Source: Porphyromonas cangingivalis
GTDB taxonomy: Bacteria; Bacteroidota; Bacteroidia; Bacteroidales; Porphyromonadaceae
Length of the DNA: 64,000 bases
Assembly: GCF_900638305.1 (NCBI RefSeq)
Contig: NZ_LR134506.1
Location: forward strand, 992,001 to 1,056,000
Direction of reading: 5' to 3'
Of the stretch, positions 44,305 through 53,763 are shown one piece after another (position 1 is the stretch's first letter; each line of letters opens with the position of its first letter). The position numbers and the translations under genes were made by a program. The notes beneath the pieces were generated by a model. It had not been told where the DNA came from and did no database searches. It was given only the letters and a program-made list of their open reading frames with translations.

Positions 44305-45693
44305 TCACTTCGCAAGCCATGTATCGATGAGACCTACGATAGCCTCTTCCGATGGTCTGGGTGCATGGGCATCGATGATCCTGAAATCCTTGTCGATGAG
44401 GATGAAACGTGGGATGAAATCAACGGCCCAGTCCGTATGCAGGACGGCATCGGTGGTATGATACTGTGGCAGCTCCTTCTTATGCTCGGCGAGAAAGTCC
44501 CGCCAGACTTGCGCCTTGGTATCGGTTCCGATGGGGACAAAGACAATATCCTTGCCTTCGTACCTCTTGGCAAGAGCTTCAAAGAGAGGGGCTTCTTTCA
44601 GACAAGGTCCACACCATGTAGCCCATAGGTCGACATAGATGAGACGACCCTTGAAGTCTGAGAGCTTTCGGGGATTACCCTCTATGTCCGTCATCTCAAT
44701 ATCAATGGCAGGCTCTCCCGCAAATAGCTTAGTAGCTTTCTTTATCGAGTATTTGAGTTCGCTGGCAAAGGGTTCGTACTTGACGGTCGAGACAAATGTC
44801 ATAGCATCCCGAGCAAGCTCTTCGGAGATATGCCCCTTGAGACGAGAAGAGTATGCGACGACCTCGTAAAAGTCCGAAATCTGCTCAGGGATCTGTACGC
44901 CCTCGAACCAAAGGCTGTGTAGCACCGTATCTTGATGGTGCTTCAAGACATCACGAACGGTCGCCACATCCAGATACTTGGCATTGGTGATCTCACCAAA
45001 ACGCTCCCTCATCTCTTCGGCAAGAGATTCCGAATGCTTCTGCCACACTTCGGCAAAGAGCTTCTGTGCATCAGGACCGGTATAGGTATTGGCATACATC
45101 GGATAGTAGATGTAAGAGTTGATCACATCCGCTTTGATGCGTGCAGACTCAAGCTCTTTGAACTCGTCACTCACTCCCGAGAGCGTATCGAGGACACTCA
45201 TACGAACTCGTGCAAGGCTATCGACGACAGCCTTGGTCTTCTCAAAAGAGTCCACAATATTGCGCCCCCCATCGAGGAAGGAACCCCTCTTGGGGAGTAC
45301 GCGTCCCTTGAGATAGTTGTTCGCCTCTGCTCCTCTGCCTGTAAATGTCGCTTCGTCCGCCTTCGCAAAGATCTTCACCTCAAGATCGTCACCAGGGGTG
45401 AGATAGAGTATGTTGCGACCGATACTGTAATAAGAGGGAGCATCGATGGTAAGGACAGTATCGACATAGCCTTGAGCATCGAGATGGAGCGTGACATCTC
45501 TACTTGTCCCTATCTGAGAAGTAGCACCATTGTATCTCAACTCGACTTGGTCAGCCCCAAGATCGATTATCTGCCCTCTGAGATGGACGGTATTCTGGGT
45601 GACTTGGTCTTTATTTTGGGAAGAGCAACCCGCAGTAATGCCCGAAAGACCGAGCAACAGAGCGAGAGCTCCATAGTAAAATTTCATATTCAT
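44305..45693 (-). CDS. TlpA-like thioredoxin-fold lipoprotein
   Basis: A periplasm-facing lipoprotein of 462 residues. The signal peptide ends in a lipobox (GLSGITAGC). The middle 300 residues are a DUF4369-like beta-rich and helical region seen in Bacteroidota thiol-disulfide proteins. The C-terminal TlpA/ResA-type domain carries the redox motif Cys361-Gly-Pro-Cys364 in LWATWCGPCLKEAP. It is the last gene of a minus-strand unit, six bases after the SusD-like gene. A role in disulfide exchange linked to the outer-membrane importer is inference. Confidence 0.88.
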   Translation of the reverse strand: MNMKFYYGALALLLGLSGITAGCSSQNKDQVTQNTVHLRGQIIDLGADQVELRYNGATSQIGTSRDVTLHLDAQGYVDTVLTIDAPSYYSIGRNILYLTPGDDLEVKIFAKADEATFTGRGAEANNYLKGRVLPKRGSFLDGGRNIVDSFEKTKAVVDSLARVRMSVLDTLSGVSDEFKELESARIKADVINSYIYYPMYANTYTGPDAQKLFAEVWQKHSESLAEEMRERFGEITNAKYLDVATVRDVLKHHQDTVLHSLWFEGVQIPEQISDFYEVVAYSSRLKGHISEELARDAMTFVSTVKYEPFASELKYSIKKATKLFAGEPAIDIEMTDIEGNPRKLSDFKGRLIYVDLWATWCGPCLKEAPLFEALAKRYEGKDIVFVPIGTDTKAQVWRDFLAEHKKELPQYHTTDAVLHTDWAVDFIPRFILIDKDFRIIDAHAPRPSEEAIVGLIDTWLAK

Positions 45694-45699
45694 ATTGAT

Positions 45700-47094
45700 T
45701 TATCTTTTGTTAGGGATCATATCAGGATTGAACTGCAACACAATCGGAGGGATCGGAAGGATGTACTTGGGATCGTTTGGCTCGATAGTGTATGTCTCAT
45801 CGGCGACGATATGAGTGACGGTCTTTGCAAACCTCGGATCTCTGTTGAGACGCTTCAAGTCTATCAAGCGAATACAACCGGTAAAAGGTAGTTCTCTCCG
45901 TCTCTCATCAAGCACCAGCTTGAGAGCCTCGTCACTCGTCGATGCGACAAGCGGTGTGTGCTCCAGGATGCGATGGTCTCTGAGATGATTGAGGTATCTC
46001 AAAGCCTCATCCTTGGCACCCAATCGTGCTTCAGCCTCCGCAGCGATCAGGTACATTTCGGGGGTGGTCACTGCCAGATTCACCCTGACATATGGCACCC
46101 AAAGATCATGATCAAGAGAGAGATTTGAGATCTTACGTGCAAAGTAAATCAAGAATCTTTTGTCCTTCTGCTTGTCATACATATTGACAAGATCTTCGGA
46201 TCCGTAGATCTGGGCAGTAAGACCATAAGCACGAGGAGCCATACGGATGTAGATATTCTCAGGATTTGCAGTCAATTCAGGGACATTGTTACGACCGGCA
46301 AAGCGTTTGGGGTTGATAACCTCATAGCGTTTGAGATCCAGTAATTCGGGGTGCTTCTCAAGAGCAAGCTTTGCATTCTTAAGAGCTGAGGCATAATCCC
46401 CCTTATAGAGATACATCCTTGCAAGCAGACCATGACCTGCACTCTTGGAGGCTCTGAAAGCATTCCCCACCGGCCTCTCGGGGAGAGACTTCAATGCTTC
46501 AACAAGGTCTTGCTCGATACGGTCATAGACTTCTTGTACCGATGCCCTCTTGAGATTGGTCTTCTCGATACCCTTATCCAAGACAAGAGGCACCCCGGGA
46601 TCGGTATTTGCCGTCGCAGGATCGTAGTGGTTCGCATACATGTTTACAAGCGTCAGATACTCCAATGCTCGTCCCAAAAGGGCCTCTGCCTTTATCTCCA
46701 TCTTCTTCTGCTGTGTACCTTCGGATGTGCCCATTATGTCTTCAATGACGACATTGTAAGTATAGATCCTATTGTATGAGAAGGCCCATAATCTATCTTC
46801 TTCACTCTCTCCGAAGGTCTCCTTATCAAACCGGTACAACCTCAACAAAGGCACCTTGAGCCCTTTGACACCACCTATCAGTGGATCCTTCTCGGGTACG
46901 AATGCATCATCAGTCATGAAGTTTGGATATATCTCCGAAGTCTTTTGAATCTGCTCATAGTTGAGGAGCTGTTCGTAGTCCTCCGTAGTCTCGGGTATAA
47001 CCTTTCCCTTGGGCTTCAGCCCCAAAAAGCCATCACACGAGGAAAGCAAAAACATTGCTGCACAAAGAGATAGTGTATATGATATTATTTTCAT
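45700..47094 (-). CDS. RagB/SusD family nutrient-uptake outer membrane lipoprotein
   Basis: The surface lipoprotein lid that works with a SusC/RagA-type porin, 464 residues. The signal peptide ends in LLSSC, with the mature protein starting CDGFLGLKPKGKVIPETTEDYEQLL. The helical TPR-like core (EALLGRALEYLTLVNMYANHYDPA) and C-terminal DERRRELPFTGCIRLIDLKRLNRD motif are typical. It is 13 bases downstream of the receptor gene. No glycoside hydrolase is nearby, so a peptide or other non-glycan substrate is plausible (inference). Confidence 0.93.
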   Translation of the reverse strand: MKIISYTLSLCAAMFLLSSCDGFLGLKPKGKVIPETTEDYEQLLNYEQIQKTSEIYPNFMTDDAFVPEKDPLIGGVKGLKVPLLRLYRFDKETFGESEEDRLWAFSYNRIYTYNVVIEDIMGTSEGTQQKKMEIKAEALLGRALEYLTLVNMYANHYDPATANTDPGVPLVLDKGIEKTNLKRASVQEVYDRIEQDLVEALKSLPERPVGNAFRASKSAGHGLLARMYLYKGDYASALKNAKLALEKHPELLDLKRYEVINPKRFAGRNNVPELTANPENIYIRMAPRAYGLTAQIYGSEDLVNMYDKQKDKRFLIYFARKISNLSLDHDLWVPYVRVNLAVTTPEMYLIAAEAEARLGAKDEALRYLNHLRDHRILEHTPLVASTSDEALKLVLDERRRELPFTGCIRLIDLKRLNRDPRFAKTVTHIVADETYTIEPNDPKYILPIPPIVLQFNPDMIPNKR

Positions 47095-47107
47095 AGTTCA
47101 AAGTGTA

Positions 47108-50100
47108 TTAAAAATTGAGAGATAACCCAAGAGTATATGTCGTAGGAGTCGGCAAAGTAAGAAGGCCTCTACCGTACAGCCCTGTGCCGTATGCTTCCGG
47201 ATCGACATCCCCATTGGCAGCCCACCACCATGGATTGCTTACCTGACAAGTCAATGTAGCTGACTGAAGTGACAACTTCTTCAACCACTCTTTAGGGATA
47301 TTGTAGCTCACAGAGACATCCCTAAGTTTGATATAATCAGCCTTCTTGACATGAATGTCTGCAGAGTACCACGAAAGAGCCTGCTGGGGTGTCATGCCGA
47401 TACTTTGCTTGAATCCTGGCGTGACATCGCTCTTGGTCTCATCACCGGGTCGGGTCCACATATTGAGGATCTTCTTATTGATATTTGTACTTGGTGCTCC
47501 GGGCAGATAGTCCGCAACGACATCACGCATGACATGACCACCGTAGTAAACGAACATAAATGAAAGATCAAAATCCCCTATCGTGAAGACATTCCTCAAA
47601 GAACTTGTGACCTTCGGATCACGGGTACCTGAGTATACGAGCTCCGAAATAGAAGAAACATCACTGACCTTGTTGCCTTGTCCGTCATACACGAGGACAC
47701 TGCCATCCTTATCACTCAGACCGGCATAACGATAGCTGAACAAACTGTTGACAGGGTATCCTATCGCTTCGACATTGCGCGATGTATAAGTAAATACATT
47801 GTCCTTTGTACCGGATAGGTTTGTGAGCTTATTGTCGTTATAGCTTAGGATGAGATTAGATGTCCAAGAGAAGTTCTTACGCTTGAGCAATGTAGCTTGG
47901 AGAGACAGCTCCATACCCTTATTGACCATGGATCCATAGTTGAGGGTCAGGGTCTGCCATCCGAGTGTAGGATCGGCACTCTTCTCTCCCAAAAGGTCTG
48001 TCGTGGACTTATAATAGAAGTCAACGCTACCGCTTAACCTCGAATTTAAGAATGCAAAGTCGATACCAAGGTTGTTCGAAGTCGTCTTCTCCCACCTCAA
48101 TCCGGCGTTGGGAGGACTAACGATGCGTGAGCCGAACTCATTGGACCAAACATTGAGACCTTGGCTCTGCACATTCAGATAAGGACCAACGTTTTTAGGG
48201 ATATTCCCTCCTACCCCTGAAGTCAGACGGAGGTTCAACTGATCGATCCAGTCGATATCCTTCATGAAGCCTTCGTTGCCAAGATACCAGCTGGCACCCA
48301 AAGACCACAACGGACGATACTGTAGCTTAGGATCGGTACCGAAAAGATTTGACTGGTCGATGCGCAAACTACCTGTCACAGAGTATCTGTTGTCGTAAGT
48401 GTAAGAGCCGTTGGCATAGAACGAAATAAACCTATCTTCGTTGTGTATCAGATGTGCAAAGTCTTCATATTTCAAAGAGAACGAACCGGACAGAGACTCG
48501 GTGTTCTTCAGTTCGCGGAAGACAATGGGATTGATGGGCTTGGTGGCGAGACTGCTATCATCATAGCCGAAATAGAGATTATTCGAAACTGTGGTACGTA
48601 TCAACCTACGCTCCGCACCTCCCAACATTGTCACATTATGTTTGCCAAACTCTCTACTGAAATTGACCTGTGATCTCATCGTGTATGAGAACGACTTGGA
48701 GTATCTCTCTCGAAGTTGCCCCCCGGTAGGTACGTTGTGAACAAGTTTTTTATCCTTAGCATTATACTGAGCGGCATCGTTGATCATATTGCGTACATAG
48801 TACGAGTTCGGGCTATAGTACTGACGATCCTTGATGTCTATATTCTCACTCTGATACTTCAAGTCGAGACTCAATCCCTCTGCGAGCTTGAACCTCATAC
48901 CCGAGTGGAGACGGAAGTAATTCTCCGCATTGACATAATTTTGTTGCGAACGATTACTTATCGGATAAAACGTCTCGTCAAGCAGACCGATGGACTTCAG
49001 CCTGTCGATCTCGTATCGGGACTTAGCCAGTGGCACCTCTATCTCATTCCCTTCATGATCACGAAGAGCGTAGTAGCTGGGGGTCCTGAGCAAAAAGTCT
49101 GAGTAGTTCGAAATACCATTGTCACCTTGATTTCGCACGAAACTACCCGAAACACCGACATCGAGAGTAAACCAATCCGTAAGATCCATATCATTCTTGA
49201 GATTGAACCCTATGCGATCCTTGCTCTGAAATCTTTGATTACCATAGTCTCCAAGATAGTTGAGTGAAGCGATGTAACGACTTGACTTGCTACCTCCCGA
49301 GAGAGACAGATTGTGTTGGTGTACCAATCCCATGCGAGCAAACTCATCTTCGATCTGTCTGCGGTTGTCTGTATTTCGATACACGTTGAGACCATCTGCC
49401 AACTGTGCATCTGTGAGTTCGCCGGCTTTATGCTTGTACAGCAGAGCCGTGACAGGACTGAGCGAACGACGATTGTCTACTTGATCCGGGTGATAAAACT
49501 TAAATCCGGCGATCTCCAGATCCACAAGTTCCGAACTATTGAGGAGATTGAGATATGATAGATCCGCCTTGGGGACAAACTTTGCAGACATGTTATAATT
49601 CACGGCCAACTTCCCCTCCTTGCCACGCTTTGTGGAGATGACAATCACGCCATTGGCAGCTCTCGCACCGTATATCGAACTCGCAGTAGCATCCTTCAGC
49701 ACCGTGATGTTCTGTATATCCGTAGGGTTGATGGCATCGAGACTCCCCTGATAAGGCATACCATCTACGATGTAGAGAGGCTTCTGCTCACCATTGATGG
49801 TCGTGATACCACGGATGACGATATCATCGGCACCATTGTTTGTCTTATTGATACCCGCTACCAACCCTTCTATACGAGAGAGGACATCGGTATTGAGTTT
49901 ACCCTTTGTTTGCTTGTCAGAGATGACCGAGTAAGCACCCGTTGCACGCTCCTTGGACAAGGTCTGATACCCCGTCACGACCACCTCTTCGAGGAGGGTA
50001 TCGTTCGGTCTGAGATCGACATTGACCACCTGCTTTTTAGGATCAGCCTTGATGACCTCACCTCTCATACCGACATAAGAGAAAGAGATGAGTTCACCCG

Positions 50101-50587
50101 GAGCGACTTCAATCTTATAGTTACCATCGATATCCGTACGCACACCACGAGATGTCCCCGAAACAGACACGGTGGCTCCGATGATTGTCTCTCCTGTATC
50201 ATCCTTGACGACACCGGACATGACGAACTTACCGCCCTTACCGGCCGATGGTGCAAACACCACGACACCATCCCTTTTGATCTCGTACTTGAACGATGTC
50301 TGTTTGCTAAAGTCGTCAAGGACGACACTCAAAAATTCTTGGGTATAGGCCAAACTAACTTTTGCCGAAGACTTCATTACCTGATCATCATAGGTAAACT
50401 TGAGTCCCGACTCCTTCTCAAGGATCTCCAATGTTGTTTTGACCGGAGCGTCCTGCACATTTATCGTAACTTTTGCTCCGGTCTGAGCCAGAGCAAGCTG
50501 CGTGGTGCAGAGCAGGACAAACATTGCGAAGAAAAGCCGCACAGCCCCTCCGCTCAAAAAGATTTCGCTTTTCAATAGTCTTGTCAT
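47108..50587 (-). CDS. SusC/RagA family TonB-dependent outer membrane transporter with STN domain
   Basis: A 1159-residue TonB-dependent transporter. After the signal peptide (LLCTTQLALAQ) comes an STN domain (residues about 35-110, VQDAPVKTTLEILEKESGLKF), then a carboxypeptidase-regulatory-like beta-sandwich (GVVKDDTGETIIGATVSVSG), the plug (LEEVVVTGYQTLSKERATGAYSVI, SIYGARAANGVIVISTKRG), and a beta-barrel ending GLSLNF. The plug's DGMPYQGSLDAINP motif is typical of SusC. It is first in the unit with the SusD-like and thioredoxin-like genes. STN receptors usually signal through a FecI/FecR pair, but none is adjacent. Confidence 0.94.
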   Translation of the reverse strand: MTRLLKSEIFLSGGAVRLFFAMFVLLCTTQLALAQTGAKVTINVQDAPVKTTLEILEKESGLKFTYDDQVMKSSAKVSLAYTQEFLSVVLDDFSKQTSFKYEIKRDGVVVFAPSAGKGGKFVMSGVVKDDTGETIIGATVSVSGTSRGVRTDIDGNYKIEVAPGELISFSYVGMRGEVIKADPKKQVVNVDLRPNDTLLEEVVVTGYQTLSKERATGAYSVISDKQTKGKLNTDVLSRIEGLVAGINKTNNGADDIVIRGITTINGEQKPLYIVDGMPYQGSLDAINPTDIQNITVLKDATASSIYGARAANGVIVISTKRGKEGKLAVNYNMSAKFVPKADLSYLNLLNSSELVDLEIAGFKFYHPDQVDNRRSLSPVTALLYKHKAGELTDAQLADGLNVYRNTDNRRQIEDEFARMGLVHQHNLSLSGGSKSSRYIASLNYLGDYGNQRFQSKDRIGFNLKNDMDLTDWFTLDVGVSGSFVRNQGDNGISNYSDFLLRTPSYYALRDHEGNEIEVPLAKSRYEIDRLKSIGLLDETFYPISNRSQQNYVNAENYFRLHSGMRFKLAEGLSLDLKYQSENIDIKDRQYYSPNSYYVRNMINDAAQYNAKDKKLVHNVPTGGQLRERYSKSFSYTMRSQVNFSREFGKHNVTMLGGAERRLIRTTVSNNLYFGYDDSSLATKPINPIVFRELKNTESLSGSFSLKYEDFAHLIHNEDRFISFYANGSYTYDNRYSVTGSLRIDQSNLFGTDPKLQYRPLWSLGASWYLGNEGFMKDIDWIDQLNLRLTSGVGGNIPKNVGPYLNVQSQGLNVWSNEFGSRIVSPPNAGLRWEKTTSNNLGIDFAFLNSRLSGSVDFYYKSTTDLLGEKSADPTLGWQTLTLNYGSMVNKGMELSLQATLLKRKNFSWTSNLILSYNDNKLTNLSGTKDNVFTYTSRNVEAIGYPVNSLFSYRYAGLSDKDGSVLVYDGQGNKVSDVSSISELVYSGTRDPKVTSSLRNVFTIGDFDLSFMFVYYGGHVMRDVVADYLPGAPSTNINKKILNMWTRPGDETKSDVTPGFKQSIGMTPQQALSWYSADIHVKKADYIKLRDVSVSYNIPKEWLKKLSLQSATLTCQVSNPWWWAANGDVDPEAYGTGLYGRGLLTLPTPTTYTLGLSLNF

Positions 50588-50939
50588 TGTTTTTTGTCTT
50601 TAGATGAATTACATGAGACCGAAGCACAATCTTTCCTTGACACTTCGGTTCTTTATAGTGGAGTGAAAAACTGATGTTTTCAATACGTTCTATGATAATT
50701 TGTTCTTATAGGTCTTCGGTGCTCTTTTCAAAACCACCGGTATAAGTTCGTCCAAGCTTTGACGAACACCCAATTCGGTGAAAAAAGCAAACGGGAATCA
50801 CTAAAGAAGGCCTCTATAAAACTGGGACTGTGACACAGTTGTTCAAAATTTAGCATCTCCTTGATTTATCCACATGAAGATACTAATAATCATCCAAACA
50901 ATACCTATCAGCCCCCGAAAATCTCATCATCGCAGAGTC
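50588..50939. other. Intergenic region upstream of the SusC-like gene
   Basis: About 350 bases. It holds a hairpin near 50621-50651 (ACCGAAG/CTTCGGT) that would lie in the SusC leader, and a 22-bp dyad at 50746. No exact -7 consensus was found on the minus strand. Confidence 0.5.
50746..50767. promoter_or_regulatory. 22-bp dyad upstream of the SusC-like gene
   Basis: GTTCGTC-N8-GACGAAC: 20 of 22 positions are palindromic, including an inner AAGCTT. It lies about 160 bases before the receptor start and may be a regulator-binding site. Confidence 0.45.
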
Positions 50940-52238
50940 TTATCTGAAAGTGATGACGAAGCGGGTAAGTCCATCGGGATGAGTCTTGAGGGTGTAGTCG
51001 CAATGGTGTTGTTTGAGGACTTCTCGGATAAATAGGAGACCGATGCCTTGGCCCGTGGGCTTGGTGGAGAAGAAGGGGCTGAAGATCTTACCCTCGACCT
51101 CCTTGTCTATCCCCTTGCCGGTATCGGCAAAAGTAATCGACTTGGTCGCAGTATCTGTGGAGATATAGATATCCCCATCCTCGGCTATACTTTCGACCGC
51201 ATTTTTGATGATATTGAGGAAGACTTGATCCATGAGACTCGTATCGACGAGGAGAGAGGGGAAGTCCTCGCTCAAGGCATAGTGCAGACGTATGTTGTGT
51301 GGATGGCACATAACTTCCATGAAGAGTTTGAGGCTCTCCATACGCTCATTTAGAGACACCGGGGCGAGTTCGGCATCGGGGATCTTGACAACATCGGCAA
51401 AGTTGGTGATGAACTTACTCATCGACATACAACGCTCCACACACACGTGCGCTGCCTCCTGGAGATCCTCATCACCCTCCCTTTCAGAGAGTATCTGCCC
51501 CATGGTGTCAAGGGTAGAGATGATGACGGCAGTGGTGTTGTTGACCTCGTGAGAGATCATACGGATGACCTTCTCATAGGCTTTCTTCTCCGCCTGACGA
51601 AGTTCTTCGGTCAGGCTCTCTATCAAGTAAAACGATCGATAAAACCCTCTGTCGATAAACGTCTCGGCCGTACATTTATAGATCGAACCATCTTGAAGCG
51701 TGCGTACCTCTGTGGTGTGAAGAGGTATGGCAGAAAGATCGATGGCTATGATATCCTTGACCGCAAAGAGCTTCTTGCCCATGACCGCATCAGGGTCTTC
51801 GAGGCGAAGTATCCGACGTGCTGCGGGATTGAGCTGCTCGATCTCTTGGTCATGATTGAGGACGATGACTCCCATTGGCGAAGCCTTTATGAGGAGGTCG
51901 AGGAACTCATTTTGTTCTCTCAGCTTCAGTCTTTCGTTCTTGAGCTCGAACATCATCCGGTTGAAGATGTCCACCACCTTGTCTGCCTCATACTGTCCCA
52001 CACTACGGAGACGAGAACTAAAATCCTGCTCGTGCAAGAGGTCCATCCCATTATTGATGGTCTGGAGCGGTCTCACCACACGACGGTAGAAGACGACAAG
52101 ATACAGACAGACCACGATCGCCATGATCTCGGCCATGATCGCCCACTTTATCCCCATACGCATGGCATGGTAGACAAAAAATCCCATGAGAGGCAGGATG
52201 AGGATCAGGAGGAATACGAAGTAGTTACGCAGTTTCAT
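50940..52238 (-). CDS. Sensor histidine kinase, NtrB-like
   Basis: A membrane-bound sensor kinase of 432 residues. Two N-terminal hydrophobic helices (YFVFLLILILPLMGFFVYHA and WAIMAEIMAIVVCLYLVVFY) are separated by a very short loop, so there is almost no periplasmic sensor. A HAMP-like segment and a PAS domain (FLDLLIKASPMGVIVLNHDQEIEQLN) follow. The phospho-acceptor is His230 in RMISHEVNNTTAVI, and the ATPase domain has NIIKNAVESI, FADTGKGID and GQGIGLLFIREVL. The response regulator gene lies directly upstream in the same unit. The signal is probably intracellular or membrane-derived. Confidence 0.92.
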   Translation of the reverse strand: MKLRNYFVFLLILILPLMGFFVYHAMRMGIKWAIMAEIMAIVVCLYLVVFYRRVVRPLQTINNGMDLLHEQDFSSRLRSVGQYEADKVVDIFNRMMFELKNERLKLREQNEFLDLLIKASPMGVIVLNHDQEIEQLNPAARRILRLEDPDAVMGKKLFAVKDIIAIDLSAIPLHTTEVRTLQDGSIYKCTAETFIDRGFYRSFYLIESLTEELRQAEKKAYEKVIRMISHEVNNTTAVIISTLDTMGQILSEREGDEDLQEAAHVCVERCMSMSKFITNFADVVKIPDAELAPVSLNERMESLKLFMEVMCHPHNIRLHYALSEDFPSLLVDTSLMDQVFLNIIKNAVESIAEDGDIYISTDTATKSITFADTGKGIDKEVEGKIFSPFFSTKPTGQGIGLLFIREVLKQHHCDYTLKTHPDGLTRFVITFR

Positions 52239-52274
52239 CGTCTATTCCTTTAATTTTTGTGTACCATCACGACC

Positions 52275-53630
52275 CTAAAGCCCATGCTTCTCCATCCGTC
52301 GGTAGAGAGCGGCACGACTGATACCAAGAGATTTCGCAGCCTTGGAGAGATTACCGTTGTGCATCTCTATGGCTGCACGTATGGCTCTTGCTTCGAGATC
52401 TTCGAGCTTCACATCACGGCTTGCAGGAGGAGACATCTCGACAGGTACGGTCTCCATGATCTGCGCCTCGATATCCTTGGCAGTGATCGAAGTAGTCGGA
52501 GAGATCAGTATCGTACGGTCGATGAGGTTTTTGAGTTCGCGTATATTACCCGGGAAGGGAAGACGCTCAAGCAGCTCAAGCGCATCGGAAGCAAAGTTCA
52601 CCCTCGGTTGCCCGAGAGCCTCGGCCTGTCTGTCTGCAAAGAACTGAGCAAGGAGAGGGATATCCTCCCGACGCTCACGCAGAGCAGGGAGATAGACCTG
52701 TATGAGGTTGATACGGTAAAAGAGATCTTCTCGGAAAGTCTTGTCCTGCACCATCTGTGCGAGGTTGGCATTCGTTGCACTCACGACACGCACATCGACC
52801 TTACGAGGATGACTGTCTCCGAGGGCTTCGAAAGTCTGATCCTGCAAGACCCTCAACAACTTCACCTGACAAGTAAGATCGAGTTCTCCGATCTCATCCA
52901 AGAATATCGTCCCCTTATCCGCCAGTTCGAACCTCCCCACTCTGTCTGCTCCGGCATCGGTGAAAGCTCCCTTCTTATGCCCGAACATTTCACTCTCGAA
53001 GAGACTCTGAGAGAGTCCTCCGAGATTGACCTTGACAAAACGGTTTGTCTTACGACGGCTGTTTCGGTGGATGGCTTCGGCTATAAGCTCTTTACCTGTA
53101 CCGCTTTCGCCGGTGATGAGTACTGAAGCATTGGTATTCGCTATCCTTGCGACGGTCGAGAGGACTTTCGTCAGAGCCTCCGAACGCCCGATGATTCCAC
53201 CGAAGTCATACCTCTCATCTATTTCCCGACGAGAAGTAGGCACATCGGGGCGGTGTCTGCGCCCTCTCAGATCGAGAGCAGTCTCGACGGACTTGAGTAG
53301 CTGGCGGTTGTCCCACGGCTTGGTGATGAAGTCAAAAGCTCCCAACTGCATCCCCTGTACCGCCAAAGAGATGGAGCCCCACGCCGTCATGAGGATCACA
53401 GGGACTTGGGGGCAGAAGACCTGCACTTTGCTGAGCAGTTCCAGTCCCTCCGCACCTTTGGTCGATAGCGAGAAATTCATATCCATAAGCATGAGGTCGG
53501 GAGACTGAGAGCGTACGAAGTCTATCGCAGCCTCGGGACTGGCGACCGAATGCGTCTCATACCCCGCACGCTTGAGCATGAGGGTGAGCGAAGATCTTAC
53601 GGCGGCATCGTCATCTATGATCAGTATCAT
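52275..53630 (-). CDS. Sigma-54-dependent NtrC-family response regulator
   Basis: A 451-residue response regulator with a receiver domain (phospho-acceptor Asp50 in LMLMDMNFS), a sigma-54 AAA+ domain (Walker A GESGTGKE, Walker B IFLDEIGEL, arginine region REDLFYRI) and a Fis-type helix-turn-helix (LSKAAKSLGISRAALYRRMEKHGL). The sigma-54 contact loop reads GAFTDA instead of GAFTGA. It is followed by its kinase 36 bases on, and preceded by the exporter genes. It likely controls that exporter (inference). Confidence 0.94.
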   Translation of the reverse strand: MILIIDDDAAVRSSLTLMLKRAGYETHSVASPEAAIDFVRSQSPDLMLMDMNFSLSTKGAEGLELLSKVQVFCPQVPVILMTAWGSISLAVQGMQLGAFDFITKPWDNRQLLKSVETALDLRGRRHRPDVPTSRREIDERYDFGGIIGRSEALTKVLSTVARIANTNASVLITGESGTGKELIAEAIHRNSRRKTNRFVKVNLGGLSQSLFESEMFGHKKGAFTDAGADRVGRFELADKGTIFLDEIGELDLTCQVKLLRVLQDQTFEALGDSHPRKVDVRVVSATNANLAQMVQDKTFREDLFYRINLIQVYLPALRERREDIPLLAQFFADRQAEALGQPRVNFASDALELLERLPFPGNIRELKNLIDRTILISPTTSITAKDIEAQIMETVPVEMSPPASRDVKLEDLEARAIRAAIEMHNGNLSKAAKSLGISRAALYRRMEKHGL

Positions 53631-53648
53631 GGTGTTTGTTGCTTTTTA

Positions 53649-53656
53649 CAAAGTTA
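53649..53656 (-). promoter_or_regulatory. -7 promoter box for the response regulator-kinase pair
   Basis: TAACTTTG on the minus strand matches the -7 consensus 18 bases upstream of the regulator start, so the regulatory pair may be transcribed separately from the exporter genes. Confidence 0.4.
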
Positions 53657-53763
53657 GCTTTTTTGACGAACGGAGGAGATTCGAGACAAGACTTTCGTAC
53701 CCCTACCCGACGATGATCGATCAGGGAAGAGGTACGAAAGCGTGGATCGGTCTCTCACAAGAC

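Noticed and set aside
44932-45891. Plus-strand open frame of 319 codons
   Set aside because: It lies antisense to the thioredoxin-like and SusD-like genes, both well supported by motifs.
52257-53126. Plus-strand open frame of 289 codons
   Set aside because: It is antisense to the NtrC-type regulator, whose AAA+ motifs define the true frame.
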